NCBI GenBank assembly: GCA_022839995.1
Contig: JALHIN010000002.1
Coordinates: 45,102 to 109,101, forward strand
DNA length: 64,000 nt
From: 79-D21 sp022839995
GTDB taxonomy: Bacteria; Synergistota; Synergistia; Synergistales; 79-D21
Direction: 5' to 3'
The notes below the pieces were generated by a model that made no database searches, was not told the origin of the DNA, and saw only the letters and a list, made by a program, of their open reading frames with translations. Below are positions 34,079 to 40,832 of this stretch, in pieces (position 1 is the stretch's first letter; the number at the start of each line of letters is the position of its first letter). Position numbers and translations under genes: made by a program.

Positions 34079-35016
34079 TCGCCGCAATCGGAGCCTTCGA
34101 CGGCTTTCACGTGGGACACGCCAGGCTGTTCGAAACGGCCAGGGAGAGAGCCCTGCCGACCGCCTGCGAGTGGGGCGTCATCACTTTCCATCCCCACCCA
34201 CAGGCGCTTTTCGCCGGAAACGCTTTCCGGTACCTTTTCACCGAGCACGAAAGGGAAGCATTGGCACGGTACCGCCGCATTCCAAGGCTTGAAACCCTGC
34301 ATTTCACGCGAGCGCTCGCGGATATGAAACCCTCCGAGTTCCTCGACTGGATCGGTCAAAGCTATGGAATCACCGGGTTGGTCGTCGGGGAGAATTTCCG
34401 CTTCGGAAGGGGGAGGACCGGTGACAGCCAGACCCTCCGGCAGGAGGGGATCGCCCGCCGGTGGTCTGTCGATATCCTGCCCCCCTTGCGAATGGGGAAA
34501 GAAACCGTGAGCAGCACCCTGATCCGGCAAAAAATCAGCCTTGGCGAAACCCGTTCGGCCGAACCCTTGCTGGGGCACCCCTTCTTTGTTACGGGAACGG
34601 TCATCCGAGGAGACCAGAGGGGTAGAAGACTGGGTTTTCCAACAGCCAACCTGGCTCTACCCGCCGAAAAACTCCTCCCGCAAAGAGGCGTTTACGCGGC
34701 TGGCGTCCTCCTGGAGAACCATTGGTGCCCGGCGGCGCTGAACATCGGTTTCAATCCGACTTTTGCGGGAATCCGCGCCTTGCGGGTCGAAGTCCATCTC
34801 ATTGGTTTCGAAGGCGATCTCTACGGCCGCCACCTGACTGTGCTGTTCTTGGAACGGCTTCGGGGAGAACTCCAGTTCCCGGGTGTCCAGGAATTGATCC
34901 GCCGGATGCACGAGGACATTTCGGAGGCCGATGCCTCCTGGCGCCGGTACGCCAGCGGGCGTGAATCACAGCTGCAATGGCTCCATGAATGTCTCTCGAT
35001 TCAAAGGAAGGATTGA
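34075..35016 (+). CDS. ribF: Bifunctional riboflavin kinase / FAD synthetase
   Basis: A 313-residue RibF that makes FMN and FAD from the riboflavin produced by the rib genes at 6-9 kb. The N-terminal adenylyltransferase has AIGAFDGFHVGHARL and VVGENFRFGRGRTGD; the C-terminal kinase has GRRLGFPTANL and NIGFNPTF. Its TGA stop (35014-35016) lies within the -35 hexamer of the tRNA-Arg promoter, so the chromosomal attachment site abuts this gene directly. Confidence 0.96.
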   Translation: MIAAIGAFDGFHVGHARLFETARERALPTACEWGVITFHPHPQALFAGNAFRYLFTEHEREALARYRRIPRLETLHFTRALADMKPSEFLDWIGQSYGITGLVVGENFRFGRGRTGDSQTLRQEGIARRWSVDILPPLRMGKETVSSTLIRQKISLGETRSAEPLLGHPFFVTGTVIRGDQRGRRLGFPTANLALPAEKLLPQRGVYAAGVLLENHWCPAALNIGFNPTFAGIRALRVEVHLIGFEGDLYGRHLTVLFLERLRGELQFPGVQELIRRMHEDISEADASWRRYASGRESQLQWLHECLSIQRKD

Positions 35017-35041
35017 AGCACCTAGCCGCCCGTGGTAAGAT
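35013..35041 (+). promoter_or_regulatory. Original tRNA-Arg promoter, now in front of the truncated copy
   Basis: TTGAAG (35013-35018), 17 bases, TAAGAT (35036-35041). The -35 box is host sequence outside the repeat and overlaps the ribF stop; the -10 box is inside the 77-bp repeat. The expected start is about eight bases before the mature tRNA 5' end. Confidence 0.7.
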
Positions 35042-35103
35042 ATCCGTCGTTCCGGTGGGCCCGTAGCTCAGGTGGATAGAGCGACGGCCTCCTAAGCCGT
35101 AGG
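35027..35103 (+). repeat. Left attachment repeat (attL), 77 bp
   Basis: It is identical base for base to 41951-42027. It contains the TAAGAT -10 box, the spacer to the tRNA and the first 47 bases of tRNA-Arg(CCU), ending GCCGTAGG. The base before and the base after differ between copies, which defines the limits. Confidence 0.93.
35057..35103 (+). pseudogene. Truncated tRNA-Arg(CCU), 5' half
   Basis: It carries the acceptor 5' strand GGGCCCG, D arm and anticodon arm with loop CTCCTAA, then diverges into element sequence (AGTGCGACGAAGG) with no T arm or 3' acceptor strand. It is left over from integration and cannot fold as a tRNA, but it is still downstream of an apparently good promoter. 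Confidence 0.9.
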
Positions 35104-35161
35104 AGTGCGACGAAGGCCATAAACCCTTGCGGTCACTATATTGACGAACTTACCAAGGTTC

Positions 35162-35178
35162 TCAGGAGTGACGGCCTA
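35162..35178 (+). repeat. Candidate integrase arm-type site, left
   Basis: TCAGGAGTGACGGCCTA occurs here, 58 bases inside the left repeat, and again at 41851-41867 near the right repeat, same orientation. The part GACGGCCT also occurs in the tRNA anticodon arm within the repeats. Confidence 0.55.
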
Positions 35179-35231
35179 AGCATTTTTATAATCGTTTCAT
35201 ATGTAAACTACACGCCCAATAAAGTTCATTT

Positions 35232-36305
35232 TTACCGTCCACTCGGGACCCCTTCGGGGGTCTTTTCTGTTTTCCGGGGGCGGCCTCTCTTGCCTACCTC
35301 ATCGAGACCTTTTTCAAGTCGTTTTTGACGCCTTTCCAATAGACGGAAGACAGAATCATAACAAGATGGCGGTGTGTCGAATTCGCGTATGAAATCCGGA
35401 TCCGGCTCGTCCATTTGAGGTTTTTGGTGCCTGACCTTCCCAGGGTTGTGGAGCCACACATCCCCCGTTTGTGGGAACCCCCGATGCAAAGTCTGGGCCA
35501 GGAAACGTCTCTCTTCGGCTGTGATCTTCAGAATTCGGCTCATCCCGGCTTTATGCCCGATCATCCCGCAACGGGCACAAGTATAAAAAGCATCCTCTCC
35601 CGTCATATACCTGGCAAGCCGATAGACCACGAAACAGGCCGGGGTTTCTCTAGATTCCTCAAATAAAACCGGCCTTGTCTTCCTCAGTCTTCCCTTTAGC
35701 TCCATTTCCTGTGGAGGGATGGCTCGCAAGGTCGTCGGATAGGCCTTCATCAAGCGGTTTAGGTTCGCATATGCGGCTACCTTGCAACGTTCCCGTTGTT
35801 CTAAAGGCAGTTCTTCGTTCTTGCTCTTCTCATAATCTTCTACAACGAGACCGATTCCCTTCGAGAAAGAAAACCATGTGGCCAAATCCCCCAGGTGTGT
35901 GATTCCGGAAGGTACGTCCACCGCTCCCCAGGTCTCGCTGTCCGTTTCAGAGTGGATTCCAAAAAGGGCACACCTGGAAGCGATCTCCTTGCATTTCTCT
36001 TTGAATTCTTCCCGGTCCTGACAACGCGACAATTCCGCAATCAAATAAAAAAGGGGGACTTTGGCCGGCGTTTTCAATTCCTCCTCGGCCAACTCCTGGA
36101 TTCCTTCTCGATCCTTCACGGAAAGAATTTCCTTGCCGTGATACGTAAGCAAAGCCGTCTCGCCGGTTTTAAGTTTGATTCTTCTGCTTTTCTTATCAGC
36201 CCCGTCCCTGAAGTCCCACAAGAGGTTGTCTCGGTCAACGCGATAGTAGAGGTTCTGGACCCTGATCGTCCCCTGTGGGCCTAATTCGTCAATAGATGAG
36301 TTCAT
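35232..36305 (-). CDS. Unknown element protein with AT-hook-like C-terminus
   Basis: A 357-residue protein I cannot assign. The N-terminal region (IRVQNLYYRVDRDNLLWDF, KLKTGETALLTYHGKEIL) looks like beta strands; the middle is helical and charged; residues about 250-275 have one C-x-x-C (YTCARCGMIGHKAGMS); the tail KRGRPRKTEKTPEG has the GRP core of an AT-hook, so minor-groove DNA binding is possible. ATG with GGGGGG about ten bases upstream. It is divergent from the XRE gene across a 72-base spacer, a typical regulator-target layout. A candidate minus-strand promoter is TTGGCG then ATACGA 17 bases later in that spacer. No membrane segment or signal peptide. Confidence 0.75.
   Translation of the reverse strand: MNSSIDELGPQGTIRVQNLYYRVDRDNLLWDFRDGADKKSRRIKLKTGETALLTYHGKEILSVKDREGIQELAEEELKTPAKVPLFYLIAELSRCQDREEFKEKCKEIASRCALFGIHSETDSETWGAVDVPSGITHLGDLATWFSFSKGIGLVVEDYEKSKNEELPLEQRERCKVAAYANLNRLMKAYPTTLRAIPPQEMELKGRLRKTRPVLFEESRETPACFVVYRLARYMTGEDAFYTCARCGMIGHKAGMSRILKITAEERRFLAQTLHRGFPQTGDVWLHNPGKVRHQKPQMDEPDPDFIREFDTPPSCYDSVFRLLERRQKRLEKGLDEVGKRGRPRKTEKTPEGVPSGR
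35247..35273 (+). terminator. Plus-strand terminator inside the 3' end of the 35232-36305 gene
   Basis: GACCCC and GGGGTC pair around a TTCG tetraloop, followed by TTTTCTGTTTT. On the minus strand there is no T run after the stem, so it acts on plus-strand transcripts, for example one started at the displaced tRNA promoter about 200 bases upstream. Confidence 0.6.
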
Positions 36306-36377
36306 ATGTTTCTTTCCCCCCTATTTCGTATCATTTTACCATCAGCACCGCCAATAGAAAAGAAAGGAGGTGAAGAA

Positions 36378-36584
36378 ATGACGATTCTTAGAGCCCTGAG
36401 GATGGAGCGTAGGCTCCCCATCGTAGAGATTGCCTTCCATGTGGGAATGGACGACGGGACCTACAGCAAGGCGGAGCGTGGGTTCAAGCGATTCCCTGAG
36501 CGGGTGCGGGAAAGAGTTGCCGGTTTCTTCGGTGTGGAACAGGGTGAGCTTTTCGAGGAGTCGGGCTATGCCCGAAAAAACTAA
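36378..36584 (+). CDS. Small XRE/Cro-like helix-turn-helix regulator
   Basis: A 68-residue protein: RMERRLPIVEIAFHVGMDDGTYSKAERGFKRFP has the five-helix XRE pattern (RxxxxLpivEIA...VGMDDGTYSKAERG) seen in phage and element repressors. The start ATG at 36378 has AAAGGAGGTGA four bases upstream, one of the best ribosome sites in the window; the upstream in-frame ATG at 36306 has none. It is divergent from the 357-residue gene and followed after 40 bases by the zinc-ribbon gene, so it probably controls both directions. Confidence 0.85.
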   Translation: MTILRALRMERRLPIVEIAFHVGMDDGTYSKAERGFKRFPERVRERVAGFFGVEQGELFEESGYARKN

Positions 36585-36624
36585 CCCCCGGACGGGACCG
36601 GGGGAAAGAAAGGGTGAAAACTTT

Positions 36625-37422
36625 ATGACAAACTATAACTGCAATGAGCATACAACCAGCAAGCCTATCATGTCAACCTTCGACGGGTCTCCGGTAGTGG
36701 TGGGAAGGTACGACGAGAAATCCCGCTCCTTCCTGAACATCGTGAAAGCATCGGACCGGTTCAGGACTCACGACGCCTACGGCTTCGACGAGCCCGCCGT
36801 GGAGGAGTTGAAGAAGTTGGGTTGCCTGGAGATCGAGCTACAGATTACCGGAGGCAACCGGTACCGGATCGATTTTCAGACCTTCCTGAAGCAGGCCCGC
36901 CGGATCGATTGGCCTAAACGGGGTGAAACTCGCTTCCCAGCAAGGCTGTATGTTCCCATGAGCTTCTGGCAAGTCGTCCAGGATGAGGTTGAAATGCCGG
37001 CGGTCATGGAAGAGCCGTCTGGAATGGACGACGGGAACCAGGAAGGATTGCCTCTGGTTGAAGAGCCGGTTCTGGCTACGCTTTTTGACGAGAATTCCCT
37101 TCGTGCCGTGAACCTCCTGGTCATCGGCTGGGGGTGGATCGGTGGAGAAGCCAACGGCTATCCCCCGCGTTTTCGGGCCACAATACATTGTGACCAGTGT
37201 TCCACGATGTTCGAATCCGAAGTTCCCCATTTCGATTCCTGTCCGAATTGTGGAGCTCCCACCAGGCAAATGCATTGTTGCTGTATAGATGTTCTTCCAA
37301 TCCCTCCAAAGAGGAAATACGTTTTACAAAAAGAACACTTAATCATGGATTCCAAGAAAGAGGACGAATCTCTCGAAGTGATCCTGGCCGCAAGGCCGGT
37401 TAAAGAAGGTGTGGCGGCATGA
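36625..37422 (+). CDS. Unknown element protein with C-terminal zinc ribbon
   Basis: A 265-residue protein of unknown function. Residues 1-120 are a mixed alpha/beta region; around 190-215 there is a four-Cys ribbon (HCDQCSTMFES ... FDSCPNCGAP) followed by CCC, likely to bind zinc; the last 40 residues are charged. The 3' third (after about 37180) is visibly poorer in G+C than the rest. ATG follows AAAGAAAGGGTG. Its stop overlaps the next gene as ATGA, so the pair is coupled. Confidence 0.75.
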   Translation: MTNYNCNEHTTSKPIMSTFDGSPVVVGRYDEKSRSFLNIVKASDRFRTHDAYGFDEPAVEELKKLGCLEIELQITGGNRYRIDFQTFLKQARRIDWPKRGETRFPARLYVPMSFWQVVQDEVEMPAVMEEPSGMDDGNQEGLPLVEEPVLATLFDENSLRAVNLLVIGWGWIGGEANGYPPRFRATIHCDQCSTMFESEVPHFDSCPNCGAPTRQMHCCCIDVLPIPPKRKYVLQKEHLIMDSKKEDESLEVILAARPVKEGVAA

Positions 37423-38216
37423 CCTCCACCCTTGAGGCCGAAAAGAGCTTCAGCCTCGACGAGGCCCTGAAGGTCTGCGATTCCCTGCGGGCCCAGGGTC
37501 TTCCTGAAAGCGTCATCCAGAATTTCCAGAAATATGCTGGCTGTGACACCCCACCCCTGGAGCTTCTCCGACAGGAATTCGGCCTCCCTGTGCAAGCCAT
37601 CGCCCAGGTAGGAAGATCCGCGGACGCCGAGATCCTCCTGACCCTCCAGGACGGTTCACAGGTGAGCCTCGGAAGCGTCAGCGACATTCACGCCTTCCGG
37701 AAGGTGAAGGAAAGGCTGTTCGCGGAAAACGGCCTGGTCCTTCGCTCGGGACTTCGTAAACAGTGGGACGGGATCCTGAAGGCCATTGCCCAGCTCAAGA
37801 CCGTGATCGAGGCACCGGATGCGGACAGGGACCTTTTGATGACGGCCCTGAACGACATCTGGAGGAATTCCTTCCGGATCGGGGCCGAATACGTCCAAGG
37901 CAGCACGTCCCTCAGCCTGAACCTGGACGACGAACGAAACGAGGACGCCGTCGTCCTGACCCTGGAAACGTCCGAGAAAGGGCTCAAGACGCCCGCGGGC
38001 CGCCTGATCGTCCGGACCACGAGCATCATCCGCCGCCTGAGCCTCTGCGAGGTGGCCCAGGTGAGCCGGAAGGTCGTCACCAGGGAGTTGTGCAAGATCG
38101 GCTTCACGGCGATACGCGTGAACCTGGCAGGCAAAAGGATCGGGACAGGGGCCCGCGATCAGGTGAGGGCATGGGTTTCGCCTGCGGAATTCGACAGGGT
38201 GCTTAGGGGGCTGTGA
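37419..38216 (+). CDS. Unknown element protein (possible replication- or DNA-associated)
   Basis: A 265-residue protein. Residues about 60-120 (LLTLQDGSQVSLGSVSDI, FRKVKERLF, LRKQWDGILKAIAQL) vaguely recall small partner proteins coded near primase/helicase genes in phages; the C-terminal 80 residues (GRLIVRTTSIIRRL, SRKVVTRELCKIGF, RDQVRAWVSPAEFDRVL) read like a winged helix. These are impressions, not a family match. The gene starts in the stop of the zinc-ribbon gene and ends two bases before the inverted-repeat locus at 38218, which its product might bind. Confidence 0.7.
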   Translation: MTSTLEAEKSFSLDEALKVCDSLRAQGLPESVIQNFQKYAGCDTPPLELLRQEFGLPVQAIAQVGRSADAEILLTLQDGSQVSLGSVSDIHAFRKVKERLFAENGLVLRSGLRKQWDGILKAIAQLKTVIEAPDADRDLLMTALNDIWRNSFRIGAEYVQGSTSLSLNLDDERNEDAVVLTLETSEKGLKTPAGRLIVRTTSIIRRLSLCEVAQVSRKVVTRELCKIGFTAIRVNLAGKRIGTGARDQVRAWVSPAEFDRVLRGL

Positions 38217-38217
38217 C

Positions 38218-38402
38218 CCCCTATAGTACCCCACTTTTTTTTCTTGCCGAAAAAGGGTCTGTCACACGTCATTCTGTCACAGAAGAAGGGAAAAACCTTG
38301 GTAGCACTACCTTCCACAAGTGACAGATTGTGACGAAAGAGAACCTTCTAAAGATAGTCCAGATTTTTAAGAAGAAAGAAAAGAAGTGGGGTACTATAGG
38401 GG
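38218..38402. repeat. Inverted-repeat locus with TGTCAC boxes (origin-like or regulatory)
   Basis: A 17-bp perfect inverted repeat, CCCCTATAGTACCCCAC at 38218-38234 and its complement at 38386-38402, encloses about 150 non-coding bases. Each arm is bordered on its inner side by a T-rich or A-rich tract. Inside are four boxes: TGTCAC at 38260 and 38275, and in inverse orientation GTGACA at 38320 and GTGACG at 38330. A further CCCCT/AGGGG palindrome lies at 38421-38432. No gene is visible in 38217-38529. Candidates are a replication origin, an operator region or a non-autonomous insertion; no target duplication is evident. Confidence 0.7.
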
Positions 38403-38529
38403 CTTTTTGAATTATGAGAGCCCCTAAAGGGGAAGCGGGTGTGACCTGATGGGGGGTGTGGGTCTTCTACGGAGTTCTTGCTGTGAACCGGCGGTTTCCC
38501 CATTCTCATAGAAAGGGGCGGTCCAGGCT

Positions 38530-39039
38530 GTGAATCCCTTCGAGACAAGGCGAAAGCTTGCGGATCTGATCCAGGTGGTTGCGGAGCTTCATCCTCTAGG
38601 CGTGAACCTCCTGGAGAATCCCGTGGGGCTCGATGCGGCGGCATTGGCCGAGTGGGTGAAGGCCTTGGGTAGCGGTGGGGAAGCGGGCGGCTCCCGAAGG
38701 TCTCCGAATGAAAAGGCGAAGAGTCTGGAGAATCTCCTGGCTTCCTGTGTGGACCTCCTGGAGGAAATCGGAGGGTGGAGCAGGGTTGTAAGCGCGGTGA
38801 AGGTTCTGAAGCAGGGATACCCCGTCGATTGGAGGGTCTTCCGGGATTATTGGGACCTGACGGCATCGGTGGGGAAGTTCTCACGCCTTGGGAGCGAAAC
38901 AATTATTGACCGAGTGGCCCGCAGGAACGGTGTGTCAGTCCCTACGGTGTACCGGAAGCGCGACCAGGTTCCTGAAAGGATAGCGATAATCACGATGCGC
39001 TTGAATCCGGACGAAGGCCCGGGAAAAGTTTCGATCTAG
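38530..39039 (+). CDS. Unknown element protein with C-terminal helix-turn-helix
   Basis: A 169-residue protein from a GTG start. The N-terminal 100 residues are helical (TRRKLADLIQVVAELHPLG, LENLLASCVDLLEEIGGWS). The C-terminal part SETIIDRVARRNGVSVPTVYRKRDQVPE has the shape of a helix-turn-helix, with VARRNGVSVPTVYRK as turn and recognition helix. It sits just after the inverted-repeat locus, so it is a candidate binder of those boxes. The ribosome site is weak (AAAGGGG about ten bases upstream). Confidence 0.65.
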   Translation: MNPFETRRKLADLIQVVAELHPLGVNLLENPVGLDAAALAEWVKALGSGGEAGGSRRSPNEKAKSLENLLASCVDLLEEIGGWSRVVSAVKVLKQGYPVDWRVFRDYWDLTASVGKFSRLGSETIIDRVARRNGVSVPTVYRKRDQVPERIAIITMRLNPDEGPGKVSI

Positions 39040-39051
39040 GAGGTGGCATGA

Positions 39052-39495
39052 ATGTTTGGAATGAGGCAGAACCAGGGTATTACGTTGCAAAAGGGGAAGC
39101 TTGAAACGAATCGGCCGGCGGTGTGTCGTGTGGAAGTGACCCCTCCCCGGCGGAATCTTCCTGTTCTGTGGCGGATCTGTAATCGGTGTGACCAGACCGG
39201 AATCGACAAGATGAAAGGGTTCCCTCAACGGTGCCCGGAATGCGGCGGAAAGGGAATCATCCTGACTGAAGACGGGAAGGCTATCCTGGAGCTTCTGGAA
39301 GTCGTGGAATCCCATTCTCCCGTGACGGACGGGCAGGTTCAGAAAGCGTTCGAGAAGGACCAGGCAGAACGACAGGAAAGGGAAAGGCAGAGAGAAGAGC
39401 AGCGGAAGGCGGAAGAGGAGCGAGAGAAGAAGGTGCGGAAAGCCTTGGAGAAATTGGTAAAGGCAGGCTTCAGCCCTGACGAACTCCTGCGGTGA
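39052..39495 (+). CDS. Unknown element protein, DnaJ-like zinc finger plus charged coiled coil
   Basis: A 147-residue protein. Residues about 43-70 (ICNRCDQTGIDKMKGF, CPECGGKGII) follow the CxxCxxTG...CxxCGGKG spacing of DnaJ-type zinc knuckles. Residues about 100-140 are a highly charged helix (ERQEREREQREEQ-like pattern, EEREKKVRKALEKLVKAG). No J domain is present. AGGAGGT is eight to thirteen bases upstream of the ATG. It is probably co-transcribed with the HTH gene (12-base gap), and a strong terminator follows. Confidence 0.7.
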   Translation: MFGMRQNQGITLQKGKLETNRPAVCRVEVTPPRRNLPVLWRICNRCDQTGIDKMKGFPQRCPECGGKGIILTEDGKAILELLEVVESHSPVTDGQVQKAFEKDQAERQERERQREEQRKAEEEREKKVRKALEKLVKAGFSPDELLR

Positions 39496-39522
39496 GGGGA
39501 ATTTTTACAATTTATTGAGCGT

Positions 39523-39559
39523 AAAAAAAGGGGGACACGAAAAAGCTGTCCCTTTTTTT
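39523..39559. terminator. Bidirectional terminator after the element's plus-strand block
   Basis: AAAAAAAGGG(GG)ACA pairs with TGTCCCTTTTTTT across a nine-base loop. Both strands end in a T tract, so it can stop transcription from either side. Confidence 0.85.
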
Positions 39560-39738
39560 ATGCTTATATTATCTGTATGTAGTTATATTGTGTAGATAGA
39601 TACTTTTGGAACATAAGGTTTTCCCCGATAGACAGTTTGAAGGATTGGGAAGATATTAACTACAAGAAGGAGAGCAAATCGCGTTAGGGCTTTAGTATTC
39701 ATAACTAACACTATACATACTCAGAGGAGGGAATAGCA

Positions 39739-40274
39739 ATGAATGGCGTATCACATCTTGACGTTTTCCAACGGCTTTTGCTTTTAAACCAATTTATGAT
39801 ATTAAGGTTTTAGACGATGAAAACAAAGGTGATTACAAGCTAATGGAAGAGATTTTAAGAATGGGTTATGTTAAAGAGTATGACGAAGTATTTTCTATTT
39901 ATGAAGAGTTGCCGTTAGCTAGATGTAATAGAGTATGGGATATTTTATCGATGGCCGATGCCATTTATTTAGCCTGCGAGACTGCGAGTAAAGAAGAAAT
40001 CGAAGCTCTTGAGGAAGACCCTTGGTTCTTCAAGGGTTTTGATGGTAATAACGAGACGGCAGAACTACTTTATTGCAAGTTTATTATTGAAAAAATGGAA
40101 CGGTTCACTCATCTTAAGAATAAAATGCCAAAGAATACTGACTTTAACACCCATTTTCCAACGAATTTTCGTTATGATCCTATGCTTTCTATGTGGAAAA
40201 GCTTGCCGACAAGCGATCGCTGTAAATTATCCATGGAAAATGTAAAGAAAATATTGAATAGTTTAAATAAATAA
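39739..40274 (+). pseudogene. yfbU: yfbU-family gene with a one-base frameshift
   Basis: An ATG at 39739 with AGGAGGG eight bases upstream encodes MNGVSHLDVFQRLLLLNQFM and four more residues, then TAG at 39811. The other frame from about 39812 continues with LDDENKGDYKLMEEILRMGY and a 143-residue stretch (GFDGNNETAELLYCKF, ERFTHLKN, DFNTHFPTNFRYDPMLSMW) that matches the YfbU family. One extra T in the TTTT run at 39808-39811 would join the parts as ...MILRF-LDDENK.... So it is a 1-base deletion, a sequencing error or, less likely, a -1 frameshift site. The whole gene and its flanks are strongly AT-rich compared with the rest, indicating recent transfer. YfbU function is not established. Confidence 0.8.
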
Positions 40275-40323
40275 TTGTTTATTTATTGGACTTAATATTC
40301 ATATTCGCAACTTTTGAGGACAC

Positions 40324-40356
40324 AAAAGGGCAAGCCCTCGCGGGCCTGCCCTTTTT
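40324..40356. terminator. Bidirectional terminator between yfbU and the minus-strand block
   Basis: AAAAGGGCAAGCCC and GGGCCTGCCCTTTTT form a GC-rich stem with T tracts on both strands. It lies between convergent genes (yfbU plus, coiled-coil gene minus). Confidence 0.85.
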
Positions 40357-40368
40357 CTGACCTCACCG

Positions 40369-40728
40369 TTAGATTCTTTTCTCCAGGAGCTTAAGGATGC
40401 GTCCCACCTCCTTATCCTGCCCCGAGATCTTCTGCACCGTGACCAGGACGCTGTGGGCGAGCTTCAGAAGATCCGCGGCTATGTCGATCTTCGGGTCCTT
40501 CAGCATGGCCTCCATGACACCCCAGGCCTTGCTGTTCAAACGCTGTTCCACATCCTCCAGGAGTTCCTTGATCTTCGGATCATCGAGGGGGTCCCCGATT
40601 TCCCGCAAAAGTTCCTCGTGGTTTTTCTGTGCTTCCTCCAGGAGAGCATCGAGGTTCGGGGCGGTGCTTTCCAGGTCCTCCAGAAGGTGTTCGAAACGGT
40701 CCTTTTGCTTTTGTGTGGCTCTTCTCAT
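40369..40728 (-). CDS. Unknown small helical protein of the element
   Basis: A 119-residue protein with almost continuous predicted helix (QKQKDRFEHLLEDLESTAPN, DALLEEAQKNHEELLREIG, ADLLKLAHSVLVTVQKISG). No motif is recognisable. ATG 40728 is chosen because GGAGG is eight bases upstream; an ATG six bases earlier is too close to it. It follows the integrase on the minus strand with a gap of about 100 bases and could be a recombination accessory or regulator. Confidence 0.7.
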   Translation of the reverse strand: MRRATQKQKDRFEHLLEDLESTAPNLDALLEEAQKNHEELLREIGDPLDDPKIKELLEDVEQRLNSKAWGVMEAMLKDPKIDIAADLLKLAHSVLVTVQKISGQDKEVGRILKLLEKRI

Positions 40729-40832
40729 TGTCATTCCCTCCTTCGACTTCTCAGGACGCCCTAGGAACCCCTTGTCATGGTTGCCGGCGGGTAGTTCCTT
40801 CCTCTTCGCGATTGATGACCGCTTCTGAAGGC

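Noticed and set aside
35057..35103. Second functional tRNA-Arg gene at the left element end
   Set aside because: The sequence leaves the tRNA after the anticodon arm; there is no T arm or pairing 3' acceptor strand, so it is a stub.
38217..38529. CRISPR array or short gene in the gene-free stretch of the element
   Set aside because: The TGTCAC boxes are six bases long, in two orientations and unevenly spaced; no regular repeat-spacer pattern and no open frame with a ribosome site is present.
37419..39495. Naming a replication initiator or toxin-antitoxin pair in the element
   Set aside because: The ATGA-coupled pair is too large and lacks toxin or antitoxin motifs, and the replication resemblance is only a weak visual pattern; function left unassigned.
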